Source: DAOSEK01 sp035363095 (GTDB lineage Archaea > Nanobdellota > Nanobdellia > Woesearchaeales > UBA119). Taken from it: 64,000 nt of DNA. The position numbers and the translations under genes are program-made. This document shows, piece by piece, positions 17,446 through 25,745 of this stretch (position 1 is its first letter; each line of letters opens with the position of its first letter). The notes under the pieces are model-generated. The model worked only from the letters and a program-made list of their open reading frames with translations. It had not been told where the DNA came from and did not search any database. The stretch covers positions 77,234 through 141,233 of the forward strand of contig DAOSEK010000002.1 in NCBI GenBank assembly GCA_035363095.1. Direction: 5' to 3'.

Positions 17446-17469
17446 GATATCTTAGAATTCTAAAATATC
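17446..17469. promoter_or_regulatory. 24-bp near-perfect palindrome, possible operator
   Basis: GATATCTTAGAA followed by TTCTAAAATATC forms an inverted repeat with one mismatch. It lies just before a TATA-like element (GATATAAC, ~17478-17485) and ~75 nt upstream of the zinc peptide start. A similar but imperfect copy (ATATCTTAGATTCTAATTAAATATC) occurs around 17801-17825, on the other side of the small gene. A regulator site or part of a small mobile unit is possible. Confidence 0.4.
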
Positions 17470-17544
17470 TCATAAAAAAGATATAACTATGATTCTTAAG
17501 AAGCAAATTTGAATAGCTGTGATAAAAACTAGGTGAAGAATAAG

Positions 17545-17703
17545 ATGAGAAACGAAAGTGGATTCAGAAGGGACTTTGGACCAAGAGAGATGCACAAAGC
17601 AGTCTGCGCAGATTGCGGTAATGAGTGCGAGGTTCCATTTAAACCAGCTGAAGGAAAACCTGTTTACTGCAGGGATTGTTACCAAAAACATAAAAAGTTC
17701 TAA
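17545..17703 (+). CDS. 52-aa zinc-binding CxxC protein
   Basis: The frame reads MRNESGFRRDFGPREMHKAV, then a compact zinc site: two cysteine pairs (CADC and CRDC, with an extra Cys in GNEC) and ends YQKHKKF. This resembles the small CxxC...CxxC zinc peptides often found in archaea and candidate-phyla bacteria, whose role is unknown. A Shine-Dalgarno AGGTG (17531-17535) lies 9 nt before the ATG. Confidence 0.85.
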   Translation: MRNESGFRRDFGPREMHKAVCADCGNECEVPFKPAEGKPVYCRDCYQKHKKF

Positions 17704-18040
17704 GAATATTATATTTTTAGTTTACACTGATTTATTTTTTTGTTTTTTTAATTTATTAAACTCTATTTTTCTGTTCAAATGCGTGTTAGTCAATAAACAT
17801 ATCTTAGATTCTAATTAAATATCTCCCTTTACTCAACATATTCAATATTTCAGCCTAAACAGTTCTATCTATTTTCAACCCAAAAGGGAAAATATAAATA
17901 GTAGTTACTGCAAAATGGTTAATGTGTATAACTCCAAGCTTGCTTATTTAAAATAATTTAGATCTTACAGATAAAAATCCCACAAAAAAACTAAAAAAAG
18001 CAAAAAACCCTAATTTAACACTAAAATGAGGTTGTTAATC
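17704..18040 (+). other. intergenic, promoter region of the secreted protein
   Basis: About 340 bases. A T-rich stretch at 17716-17760 may terminate the zinc peptide transcript. A TATA-like element (AAATATAAATAG, ~17890-17901) is the likely promoter for the secreted protein gene. The second copy of the palindrome-like sequence is at ~17801-17825. I see no gene of useful length. Confidence 0.4.
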
Positions 18041-20263
18041 ATGAAAAAAAAAATCTTACCCATACATTACACACTTATTATGCTAATAACAATCATTCTA
18101 TTCTCTAGCATTGCATTATCTAGGCCTTACATACATTTAGAGGATAAAGAGCCCCTATCAGCATGTCTATTTGAAAAAACAATCATTACAGGATATTTAA
18201 AGAACGATGACGCCTTTCCTCAAACATATAATCTTTCACTAAGAAATCCTAATCAAAATTTTGCATCACTTTCAAAAGAAGAGTTTTATTTAGGAGCTGG
18301 AAAAGCAACAAAATTTCAAATTTCCATCACACCTAATCTAAACATCCCATTGGGAAACACAATCATTGAAATAATAATATCCTCACAAACTCACAACTAC
18401 TCAAAATATATTCCAATAACACTTAAAAACTGCCACAACATCGAATTAGAAACACCTCCAATTATTGAAATTTGTAAAGGCGAAAAACTAAATAATAACA
18501 TATATATCAAAAATCTTGGGCTTTATGATGAAGAAATATCTTTAATATTGGAATCGGATATAGAAGAATTCAATCAAGAATCTGTTATACTTTTACCTAA
18601 AAACCTTATTAAAAAAATTCCCTTACAATCAGAAATTAACGAGCTTGGAGAATTTATAATAAACTACGAAATTAAACTTACTCAACAAGACAATTATATA
18701 GTAGAAAAGCAAACAAAAATCATTGCAAAAAGCTGTCCATCTGCAGAAATTACATCCGCTCAATATCAAAAACAATGTATTGGCGAAACCAATAACATAT
18801 CTATTGAGATAAAAAACACAGCCATAGAATCTGACCATTATACAATCTATATAAACAATGAAGAAAAGGCAGATTTATTGATAAAGCCCCTAGAATCAAA
18901 AACCATTCAAATCCCTATCAACATTAACCCTATTAAAAAAAATGATTTCCCAATAGAACTAAAAATAATATCAAAAAATGGTTTTGAAAAAGAAATACCC
19001 TTATTGCTAGAATACACAGATTGTTCCAATATTAACACTCAGATAAAAAATAATCCTTTAAATATATGTCAAGATTTAACAGATGAAATCCCAATAACTC
19101 TAATTCTCCAAAACGGTCCAACACAAAAAGAATACAATCTAAAATCGCAAAACATTTTTCTAGACCTGCCCTCTGAAATTGAGACTATCTCCTTAACACC
19201 CTTTGAAAAAAAAGAACTAATTGCAAAAATCAATATCCCTAGAGAACTTGGAGAATATAACGAGGTACTTACAATCAACACAAGAAATTCATTGTACAAT
19301 GAATTAATAAAATTAAATATAATTGATTGTTATGATTTTGATGCTGATATAAAAGCTAAAAAAGAAGCTTGTAATAATACTGAGATTGAATATAATCTCA
19401 CAATATATAACTTTGGCGAGGTGGCTGATGAATATACAATTCAAATGATCTCACCATATCAAAAACACTTAGGAGACTATAAAGTTGAAAAAACAACAGA
19501 CCTAAATATCCCTTTTAAATTATTAATCCAACCAACTAAAACAATAGAAAAGGTTTTGCTAAAAATAACATCCAAATCAAGACCTTACTTATCAACAACA
19601 GCCCAAAAATCTTTTTTAGTTGAAGATTGTATTAATTATGAAATAAAAGCACCAAAAAACCTTGAGGTTTGTGCTTTTGAAGAAGGTGAAATACCTATCG
19701 TTGTTAAAAATACCGCTACCCAGTCAAATCAATATAATCTAAAGTTTATTTGTCCTTCATACATCAGCTATCAAAACCAAACGTTCTCATTAAACCCATC
19801 TGAAGAAAAACAAATACTTCTAAACTACAAAATCCCAAAAGAGTTTGAAAAGACCTCTTATTGTGCAATCCTAGTTAATTCAGATAAAACAACTACTCAA
19901 ACTACTTACCAATTAATAATATCTTTACTAAGCCAAAAAGATTGTTTTTGTGCAGAATCAGAACTATCAGATTTTGTAATTGAGCTAAATAAACCACAAA
20001 AGCCCCTAGAGCTAAAAATAAAAAATTGTGGGAGGATTTCAGATAGCTACCAAATAAAGGTTTTTGGCGAACTAAAAAATTATATTAAAATAACCTCACC
20101 TGAAACACTTGAATTAGACCCAAAAGAATCCCAAACATTTTACATCCAAACCACTTCTCCAATAAAAGAAGACATAAATGAGATAAATAACACAATCACA
20201 CTTGCAGTTCAAAGCAAAAATACAGACCTCTATCAAGAGTATCAAATTAAACTAAAAAATTGA
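18041..20263 (+). CDS. secreted multi-domain beta-sandwich protein, 740 aa
   Basis: A signal peptide (MKKK start, hydrophobic LIMLITIILFSSIALS) leads into a series of about six or seven ~100-aa repeats. Each holds conserved cysteines (for example LSACLFEK, VCAFEEGE, CQDLTDEIPI) and strands of the form I.I.N.....Y.L, with ITP/LNP-type loops. This is the look of NEW3/CARDB-like extracellular domains in archaeal surface proteins. No C-terminal membrane anchor is seen, so it is either released or held by partners. I start at ATG 18041 because GAGGT (18028-18032) lies ~8 nt before it and the signal peptide begins there; an upstream in-frame ATG at 18026 overlaps that site. Confidence 0.82.
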   Translation: MKKKILPIHYTLIMLITIILFSSIALSRPYIHLEDKEPLSACLFEKTIITGYLKNDDAFPQTYNLSLRNPNQNFASLSKEEFYLGAGKATKFQISITPNLNIPLGNTIIEIIISSQTHNYSKYIPITLKNCHNIELETPPIIEICKGEKLNNNIYIKNLGLYDEEISLILESDIEEFNQESVILLPKNLIKKIPLQSEINELGEFIINYEIKLTQQDNYIVEKQTKIIAKSCPSAEITSAQYQKQCIGETNNISIEIKNTAIESDHYTIYINNEEKADLLIKPLESKTIQIPININPIKKNDFPIELKIISKNGFEKEIPLLLEYTDCSNINTQIKNNPLNICQDLTDEIPITLILQNGPTQKEYNLKSQNIFLDLPSEIETISLTPFEKKELIAKINIPRELGEYNEVLTINTRNSLYNELIKLNIIDCYDFDADIKAKKEACNNTEIEYNLTIYNFGEVADEYTIQMISPYQKHLGDYKVEKTTDLNIPFKLLIQPTKTIEKVLLKITSKSRPYLSTTAQKSFLVEDCINYEIKAPKNLEVCAFEEGEIPIVVKNTATQSNQYNLKFICPSYISYQNQTFSLNPSEEKQILLNYKIPKEFEKTSYCAILVNSDKTTTQTTYQLIISLLSQKDCFCAESELSDFVIELNKPQKPLELKIKNCGRISDSYQIKVFGELKNYIKITSPETLELDPKESQTFYIQTTSPIKEDINEINNTITLAVQSKNTDLYQEYQIKLKN

Positions 20264-20300
20264 TTTCATAAAATCTTCGCTCATTTTGCATACTTTGGCA

Positions 20301-20430
20301 AATAGAAAAGCATACCTCGTGTTTTAACAAGATGACTCGGTACACTTTTCAGTAATCAACAACCTATTTGAATACAGCGCATGCTTTTATATTGCCAACA
20401 TACCTCGCCCTTTAGGGGAGGTTGTTGATT
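20301..20430 (+). repeat. dispersed structured repeat, module A, copy 2
   Basis: All module A segments are present (AATAGAAAAGCATACCTCG start, GCATGCTTTTATATT core, GAGGTTGTTGATT end). The first stem is weakened (CACGAGG became AAGATGA) and the inner CGCT is changed to ATTT. It lies downstream of the secreted protein gene, same direction, in the convergent gap before the DUF192 gene. Confidence 0.82.
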
Positions 20431-20499
20431 TCATGAATTCGTCATTTGCATACTTTGGCTTTTCAAGCAAAAGTAAGAATAAACGGATCCATGCAAGGA

Positions 20500-20552
20500 T
20501 TAACCTCGACTATCCTAAAGATACCTAAATATTTATGCCGAGATCTTTCATT
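20500..20552 (+). repeat. dispersed repeat, module B
   Basis: It begins TTAACCTCGACTATCC and ends ATGCCGAGATCTTTCATT, with the outer AACCTCG/CGAGATC stem partly decayed. It follows module A copy 2 through the usual linker (AAGTAAGAATAAACGGATCC). Confidence 0.75.
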
Positions 20553-20656
20553 TCTATTTTAACTAATTATTTTTTAAATTCTAAAGAAATAATTAAAATC
20601 AGGATTTAGGTATATTTTTGATCATAGTAACAAATTCTTGCTAAAAGATTTTTGTA

Positions 20657-21022
20657 TCAAAGACGATAACTTATAAAGAGTTTATCCCCTAAAGACAAAC
20701 CATGCTTAGCAATTGATCCCTTCCTCATTTCTAAAACATTAGTCGCAATATTTTTTGGAGAGTATATACTAAAGGGTTTAAAATTTTTATAAATCTCAAC
20801 AATTTCCATTTTTTCATTAAGCCATATAATATCAATTGGAAAGAAAACAAAAAACATATGAAAGCTATATATCCTAGGCTTATTGAATCTAAATAACAAG
20901 GCCTCATTTTCATTCAATTCCCTTCTTAAAATAAGTCCAATAGATTTCTCAAAAAATCCTTTCAAAATCTTTGCCTTAGAAAAGATTATATTGTTATTCT
21001 TTAAAATCCTACATTTTCTCAT
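20657..21022 (-). CDS. DUF192 family protein
   Basis: This 121-aa protein matches DUF192: residues 20-40 FFEKSIGLILRRELNENEALLF correspond to the family motif (GLM-like), then FHMFFVFFPIDIIWLNEKMEIVEI and a C-terminal VLEMRKGSIAKHGLSLGDKL. Many relatives are exported; this copy has no signal peptide. The function of the family is not established. It is followed on the minus strand by the repeat region and preceded by the coiled-coil HTH gene (19 nt apart), so the two are probably one transcript. Confidence 0.9.
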   Translation of the reverse strand: MRKCRILKNNNIIFSKAKILKGFFEKSIGLILRRELNENEALLFRFNKPRIYSFHMFFVFFPIDIIWLNEKMEIVEIYKNFKPFSIYSPKNIATNVLEMRKGSIAKHGLSLGDKLFISYRL

Positions 21023-21041
21023 ATTTTTTCACTTTTTTATC

Positions 21042-21491
21042 TTAATCTTTTTGCTTTGAAATAAGCCTTTTGTCTCCATTAATAATCACTTCTTCAATAA
21101 ACGGAGTAATCTCGTTTAAATATCTATAAAATGTAGCCTTAGAGCAATATGAAAGCTCATCAACAATCATATGTTTAAGTTCTGGAATGCTCATAGCACC
21201 CGACTTAATAATACTTAATATCTTTCCTTTTATAACCTGTCTTCTCTTACGCTTCAAAGAGCTTAACATCTCCTCTTTTAATAAATCTTTTTTACTCCTT
21301 TCATCATATTCTAGATTCTCATCGCCAAATGAATTAATCTTACTTTCAATCTTCTCAATCCTATTCTTTAAAGCCTTGTTTTCTTCAACAACCCTGTAAT
21401 TATTTTCTCTTATTATTTTTAGCTCCTCTTTAATCTTCTCAAAAGAGCCTCTAATTGACTCCATTACTGCTGAAATCTCCCCCTTCTCCAT
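21042..21491 (-). CDS. coiled-coil protein with C-terminal winged helix, 149 aa
   Basis: Residues ~5-60 form a charged coiled coil (IKEELKIIRENNYRVVEENKA...). The C-terminal ~70 residues (KGKILSIIKSGAMSIPELKHMI ... SKATFYRYLNEI) read as a winged helix. ATG 21491 is chosen over 21545 because the TATA-like box TTTATATA (~21514-21521 on the minus strand) lies ~26 nt before it and inside the longer frame. It is probably a DNA-binding regulator; targets unknown. Confidence 0.72.
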   Translation of the reverse strand: MEKGEISAVMESIRGSFEKIKEELKIIRENNYRVVEENKALKNRIEKIESKINSFGDENLEYDERSKKDLLKEEMLSSLKRKRRQVIKGKILSIIKSGAMSIPELKHMIVDELSYCSKATFYRYLNEITPFIEEVIINGDKRLISKQKD

Positions 21492-21593
21492 AAACAGGAT
21501 TTCATAATCAATAATATATAAAATTAACGCTTTTTTGATACTCAATTGATACTAAATAAAAAAGTCTCAATACAATTATGATACTCATTTGAG

Positions 21594-21678
21594 ACACCCC
21601 CTCATTTCCACTGGAGTTATTTAATCCCGACTATTTTATAACGACATTTAAATTTAACACCCCCTCATTTCCACTGGA
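21594..21678. repeat. 22-bp direct repeat pair
   Basis: ACACCCCCTCATTTCCACTG(GA) occurs at 21594-21615 and 21657-21678, 63 bp apart. It lies in the divergent region between the coiled-coil regulator and the phosphoesterase, so two binding sites for a regulator are the simplest reading. Confidence 0.6.
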
Positions 21679-21744
21679 AAGAGTGAGACTTTATTAAGAC
21701 TTAAGTTAAATTTACTGAGCCTAATCTGAAATTTTAATGAGACC

Positions 21745-21846
21745 CTTTATAAACAAATAATCCTAACCAAATCATTAAACGTACAAATTAAAAGGGTTGC
21801 ACCGTTATTGCTTTATAAACAAATAATCCTAACCAAATCATTAAAC
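21745..21846 (+). repeat. two 36-bp direct repeats with a 30-bp spacer (CRISPR-like)
   Basis: An identical 36-bp sequence (starting CTTTATAAACAAATAATCC, ending CATTAAAC) occurs at 21745-21780 and 21811-21846, separated by exactly 30 bp of unrelated sequence. Repeat and spacer lengths and the AAAC end resemble a minimal CRISPR unit, but only two repeats are present, no cas gene is in the window, and the repeat contains a TATA-box-like TTTATAAA. A duplicated promoter is therefore an equal alternative. Confidence 0.5.
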
Positions 21847-21890
21847 CTCAGAGAAAACAATATATATAAGGAGTAAATCAGATAAAACTC

Positions 21891-22499
21891 ATGGTAAAAT
21901 TGCTTGTCTTCACAGACTCACATAATGACCCCTTGATTCATAAGGAACTAAAGAAAAAATCAAAACATGCAGAAATTATTCTTTGTTGTGGTGATTTTAC
22001 CATATTTGAGTCAAAAATACAAAAGACATTAAAATTCTTTGAATCTTTCAAAAAACCATTCCTATTAATTCCAGGAAATCACGAATCAAACAAAACCATT
22101 AAAGAACTATGCAGTCTTTCAAAATATCTTAAGCCAATTCATAACAAATTTTATTGCATAAAAAATCTTACATTCTTTGGATATGGAGGGGATGGCTTTT
22201 CTCTAACAAATAAAAAATTAGAAAAATCCATTCCAAAAATTGAAAAAAAAGCAAAAAAAATTTTAGAAAAAAAGACTCTTATAATAGCTACCCACGGCCC
22301 ACCTTACAACACCCTGCTTGATTACATCTCAACAAGTACAGGTAGCATGTCAGTTAGAAAACTTATTCAAAAAACAAAACCAAAATATGCTTTTTCAGGT
22401 CACCTTCATGAAAACTTTGGAGTAATGGATGTTTTGGGAAGAAAAAAAGAGATTTTATTATGTAATCCTGGTCCATTAGGAATGATATTTGATATATAA
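21891..22499 (+). CDS. calcineurin-like metallophosphoesterase (YfcE/MJ0936-like)
   Basis: All five blocks are present: FTDSHND (DxH), CCGDF (GD), IPGNHES (GNH), ATHGPPYN (H) and SGHLHEN (GHxH). The 202-aa length is normal for small phosphodiesterases of this class, which bind two metal ions. The ATG is ~26 nt after a TATA-like element (TATATATAAG, 21860-21870), giving a leaderless transcript. Confidence 0.93.
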   Translation: MVKLLVFTDSHNDPLIHKELKKKSKHAEIILCCGDFTIFESKIQKTLKFFESFKKPFLLIPGNHESNKTIKELCSLSKYLKPIHNKFYCIKNLTFFGYGGDGFSLTNKKLEKSIPKIEKKAKKILEKKTLIIATHGPPYNTLLDYISTSTGSMSVRKLIQKTKPKYAFSGHLHENFGVMDVLGRKKEILLCNPGPLGMIFDI

Positions 22500-22580
22500 T
22501 CCTTTTATTAAGTCACTCAATAAATTCAAGTAAATTTCATAACAAAAATCTTAAATAAACAAAAAGTTCAAATACATAAA

Positions 22581-23402
22581 ATGAAAAAAATCGGATTAAT
22601 ATTTTCAGAAAAAGATCAAGCCTCCCTTAACATAAAAACCCAGCTCTTAATGCTTAAGGATTTCAAACAAGAAGGTCCTTTGCTAGTATATGAGAATTTA
22701 AAGTATAAGCTTTTTCTAAAAACCTACTTAATAGATTGCGTAGATATAATAGACTTAGAAGATCTCTTATCAATGGATTATATAATCTTCCCTTCAAAAC
22801 ATCAAAGCAAAGAAGGGGTAAATTCATTCTCAGTTCATATTCCGGGCAATTTTACAAAAGACAATTCCCATGGCGGCATTCCTTTAAAGGCATCAAATTC
22901 ATGGGTTGAATTTCAAAAGATTGCATATCTTCAATTAAAGAACAATTCAAATAAAATGCTTGTTACACCTGAATGTACCCACCATGGTCCTTCAATTGAT
23001 ATACCTTGTTGCTATATTGAAATTGGTTCCCAACAAAAATCTTGGGTAAATCCTGAATACGGAAAAGTAATTGCCGAAACAATACTTAAGACACTAGATA
23101 ATATATTTAATCATGATTTTAACTATAAAGTTGGCTTAGGAATAGGAGGTCCGCATTATTGCTCAAACTTTATAAAAATTTATGATAGCTTAGATTATGC
23201 TATTTCTCACATCTGTCCAAAATACGCACTTAAAGACATATCCTTTGAAACTATTAAAGAAGCGATTTTGAAAAGTTCCATTAAACCAGAAATAGTTTTT
23301 CTTGACTGGAAAGGATTAGGCGAACATAAGCAAAAGATAAGAGAGATCGCAACCAAGCTTGAATTATCCGGCTTAAAGGTAATAAAGACCTCAACAATTT
23401 AA
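22581..23402 (+). CDS. dtdA: D-aminoacyl-tRNA deacylase, archaeal type (DTD2)
   Basis: Hydrolyses D-aminoacyl-tRNAs to prevent D-amino acid misuse. Family motifs are HGGIPLKASNSW, VTPECTHHGPSIDIPCCYIE, IGSQQKSW and GLGIGGPHYCSNF. Length 273 aa is normal for DtdA/GEK1 proteins. A TATA-like box ~26 nt before the ATG supports the start. It follows the phosphoesterase by 81 nt but appears to have its own promoter. Confidence 0.93.
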   Translation: MKKIGLIFSEKDQASLNIKTQLLMLKDFKQEGPLLVYENLKYKLFLKTYLIDCVDIIDLEDLLSMDYIIFPSKHQSKEGVNSFSVHIPGNFTKDNSHGGIPLKASNSWVEFQKIAYLQLKNNSNKMLVTPECTHHGPSIDIPCCYIEIGSQQKSWVNPEYGKVIAETILKTLDNIFNHDFNYKVGLGIGGPHYCSNFIKIYDSLDYAISHICPKYALKDISFETIKEAILKSSIKPEIVFLDWKGLGEHKQKIREIATKLELSGLKVIKTSTI

Positions 23403-23495
23403 CCCTTAGAATTTCTAATCCGCTAATAAAATCTATTAGTTTCTATTAGTCATTTCTATATATTTAAAAGCAACATACTTTATAAATAATATTGC

Positions 23496-23523
23496 AATCC
23501 CCCTATAACCGTATTGGGGGATT
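23496..23523 (+). promoter_or_regulatory. hairpin abutting the start codon
   Basis: AATCCCCC (23496-23503) is complementary to GGGGGATT (23516-23523), which ends right before ATG 23524. A TATA-like TTTATAAA (~23479-23486) would start transcription near 23509, inside the loop, so the inverted repeat may act as a DNA site more than as an RNA hairpin. The G-run may serve as a ribosome-binding sequence. Confidence 0.45.
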
Positions 23524-23916
23524 ATGATGGAAACAAGAAAAGAATTATCTGATAAAATTGCTGGTCAAAGATATTATATAAGAAATCAAATTCAAGACAC
23601 ACCTGAAGGGTTGTCAAGAAGTTGTTTAGAAGACCAAAGCACATACTCTGAAATGGATAGAACCCAAGATATAGAAGCAGCAATAAGATATTGTAACATG
23701 AATCAAGCACGACACTATAAGGATAACAGTATTGCTTTTTACATCCTTGCGTCATTTATGGCATTTCCTTCAATAGAAAGATTAATTGATGGTAGAGTTA
23801 TGCCAGCCTTATTAAGCTTGGGTCTAGCAATCGCAGGTTGTTTCTATTCCGCAAAATCTGATGAATACCAACTAAGAGCTGGATCCTTGATTGAACCTGA
23901 TTCAAGTAAGTATTAA
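23524..23916 (+). CDS. hypothetical membrane protein, 130 aa
   Basis: I do not recognise this protein. The first ~80 residues are polar and charged. Two hydrophobic helices follow (SIAFYILASFMAFPSI and VMPALLSLGLAIAGCFY) and a short polar tail. The start could be either of two consecutive ATGs (23524, 23527). Promoter and G-run upstream support expression. Confidence 0.65.
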   Translation: MMETRKELSDKIAGQRYYIRNQIQDTPEGLSRSCLEDQSTYSEMDRTQDIEAAIRYCNMNQARHYKDNSIAFYILASFMAFPSIERLIDGRVMPALLSLGLAIAGCFYSAKSDEYQLRAGSLIEPDSSKY

Positions 23917-24033
23917 GATTAATCAAATGAATATAAATTTTATACCTAAAAGGTCAATTTGATTTCATGAATCCGTTATCTACAATATAATCTAGCTTAT
24001 ACCTTGTAAATCTGTTACAATGTATACTTTATT

Positions 24034-24165
24034 AATAGAAAAGAATACTTCGTACTTAAACACGAGGATTTGGTAAGCTTTTTTGTAATCAACAACCTCG
24101 CTTGAACGTAGCGCATGCTTTTATATTACCAACATACCTCGCCCTTTAGGGCGAGGTTGTTGATT
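24034..24165 (+). repeat. dispersed structured repeat, module A, copy 3
   Basis: A full-length module A with a perfect terminal CCTCGCCC-TTTA-GGGCGAGG hairpin and AATCAACAA/TTGTTGATT outer stem. The first hairpin is altered (CTTCGTA/CACGAGG). It is intergenic between two plus-strand genes and no module B follows. Confidence 0.85.
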
Positions 24166-24361
24166 CTTTAATGTCTTTAGTAAGAAAAGACCAAAGCACA
24201 ATAGAATACTCCCGAAAAGATTATTAAACATACTTAAATCTAAAATTATTAATCTTATTAATTCTAATATTTTCTAATTTTTTAATTAAAAACAAGCAAA
24301 GACTCATAAATCCACCATAAACTCGAAAAGAATATAAATAAGTGATTCCAAAAATCAACAT

Positions 24362-25390
24362 ATGAAATCCACATTTAACCAATTCGATGAATCAAAAGTT
24401 GCAAACGAAAAGCTTGATGAAAAAAGCAAAAAACTCTTATACTATCTTTCTGATAACGCAAGACTTTCAAATAACGAACTTGGAAGACTAGTAAGGCTAT
24501 CAAGCGAAGGAGTAAGAAAAAAAATATCTTCACTTGAAGAAAAAAATATAATCTGGCCAACAGGTGTCATAAACTACAAATACATTGGCTACTCAGTATA
24601 TGGAATATTCCTTCAACTAAAAGAGATACCAGATAATCAAATGGAAAATTTCTTAAAATTTGTAACAACTGACCCCAGAGTAATTGAGGTCACAGAATTC
24701 AGCGATAAAATTGATTTCTGCATAAAAATACTAATTGAAAAGATGGATGATGCATCATCATTTGTAGACAAGCTTTCAGATGTGTTATATGACGAAATAA
24801 CAGACCTAGAGATTTTTGATATCAAGGAATTCATAATCAGTAAAAGTGTTCCTTGGGTCTATGGGGAAGGGGAGCATTTCAAACAGATAAAAAAACAAAA
24901 GAAAAACATCGAACCCGTAAAACTTGACTTAATAGATGAACAAATAATTACCCAACTAATGAAGGATTCAAGGATAAAAATTACTGAAATCAAAGATATA
25001 CTAAAAACAGATATGAGCATAAGTAACCTAATATATCGCAAGAAAAACATTGAAGAATCAGGATTAATAGAAGCATTTTCCGCAAAAGTAGATTTGTCCT
25101 ATTTTGGAATACACGGATATTTTGTACTTTTAAGCTTAAATCTTGCATCAACTGAAGCCAAAAACGAATTTAAACGTTTTCTAATAGAGAAACCATACAT
25201 AATAGAAGCATTTCATTCCATAGGAAAATGGAATTATATTGTACTCTTGGGAACGCACAACCTTAAAACTCTTCATGATTTCATCTCAAGCACCAGAAAA
25301 CATTACAACGAAAGACTTTCAAACCTCGATGTATCTATAGTGTATAAAAGAATGCTTTTCCCTCCACCATTAAAGCTTCATCCAAAATAA
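24362..25390 (+). CDS. Lrp/AsnC-like transcriptional regulator with duplicated HTH-sensor units
   Basis: Residues ~15-75 are an AsnC-type HTH (LDEKSKKLLYYLSDNARLSNNELGRLVRLSSEGV) followed by an Lrp ligand-like region. From ~185 a second unit begins (KLDLIDEQIITQLMKDSRIKITEIKD) with another sensor-like region ending near 335. Standard Lrp proteins are ~150 aa, so this 342-aa chain holds two copies and could act as a pseudo-tetramer. A TATA-like element (AATATAAATAA) lies ~26 nt before the ATG. Targets are unknown. Confidence 0.87.
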   Translation: MKSTFNQFDESKVANEKLDEKSKKLLYYLSDNARLSNNELGRLVRLSSEGVRKKISSLEEKNIIWPTGVINYKYIGYSVYGIFLQLKEIPDNQMENFLKFVTTDPRVIEVTEFSDKIDFCIKILIEKMDDASSFVDKLSDVLYDEITDLEIFDIKEFIISKSVPWVYGEGEHFKQIKKQKKNIEPVKLDLIDEQIITQLMKDSRIKITEIKDILKTDMSISNLIYRKKNIEESGLIEAFSAKVDLSYFGIHGYFVLLSLNLASTEAKNEFKRFLIEKPYIIEAFHSIGKWNYIVLLGTHNLKTLHDFISSTRKHYNERLSNLDVSIVYKRMLFPPPLKLHPK

Positions 25391-25413
25391 TCTTCTTAAT
25401 TAATAATTTCATT

Positions 25414-25545
25414 AATAGAAAAGGATACCTCGTGTTTAAACACGAGGACTTCGTACGCTTTTTTGTAATCAACAACCTCGCTTGAACGTAGTGCATGCTT
25501 TTATATTACCAACATACCTCGCCCTTTAGTGCGAGATTGTTGATT
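25414..25545 (+). repeat. dispersed structured repeat, module A, copy 4
   Basis: A full-length copy with a perfect first hairpin loop stem (CCTCGTG/CACGAGG). The terminal hairpin has changes GGGCGAGG to GTGCGAGA. It lies between the Lrp-like gene and secF, same direction as both. Reading in frame with copy 1 gives a stop in the middle, so the module is not a protein gene. Confidence 0.85.
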
Positions 25546-25745
25546 ATTAGAGCTGAAAAAGTTCCCAAGTAGCATGCATTTGTACTTATATTACAATATA
25601 ACTAACTAAAATCCCCTTTTCTGCGAAAGATTTATTAATGGACTGCGTTTTGCCTTAAAAATAGATTTAAAAACCAAGTAACTAAACAAATTAGCATCAA
25701 GCACAATAACAATCTAAACATACCAATACATAAAGGATGATATCT

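Noticed and set aside
21594..21678. CRISPR array based on the 22-bp repeat pair.
   Set aside because: Only two repeats, a 41-bp interval that fits poorly, and no cas gene. Kept as a simple direct repeat.
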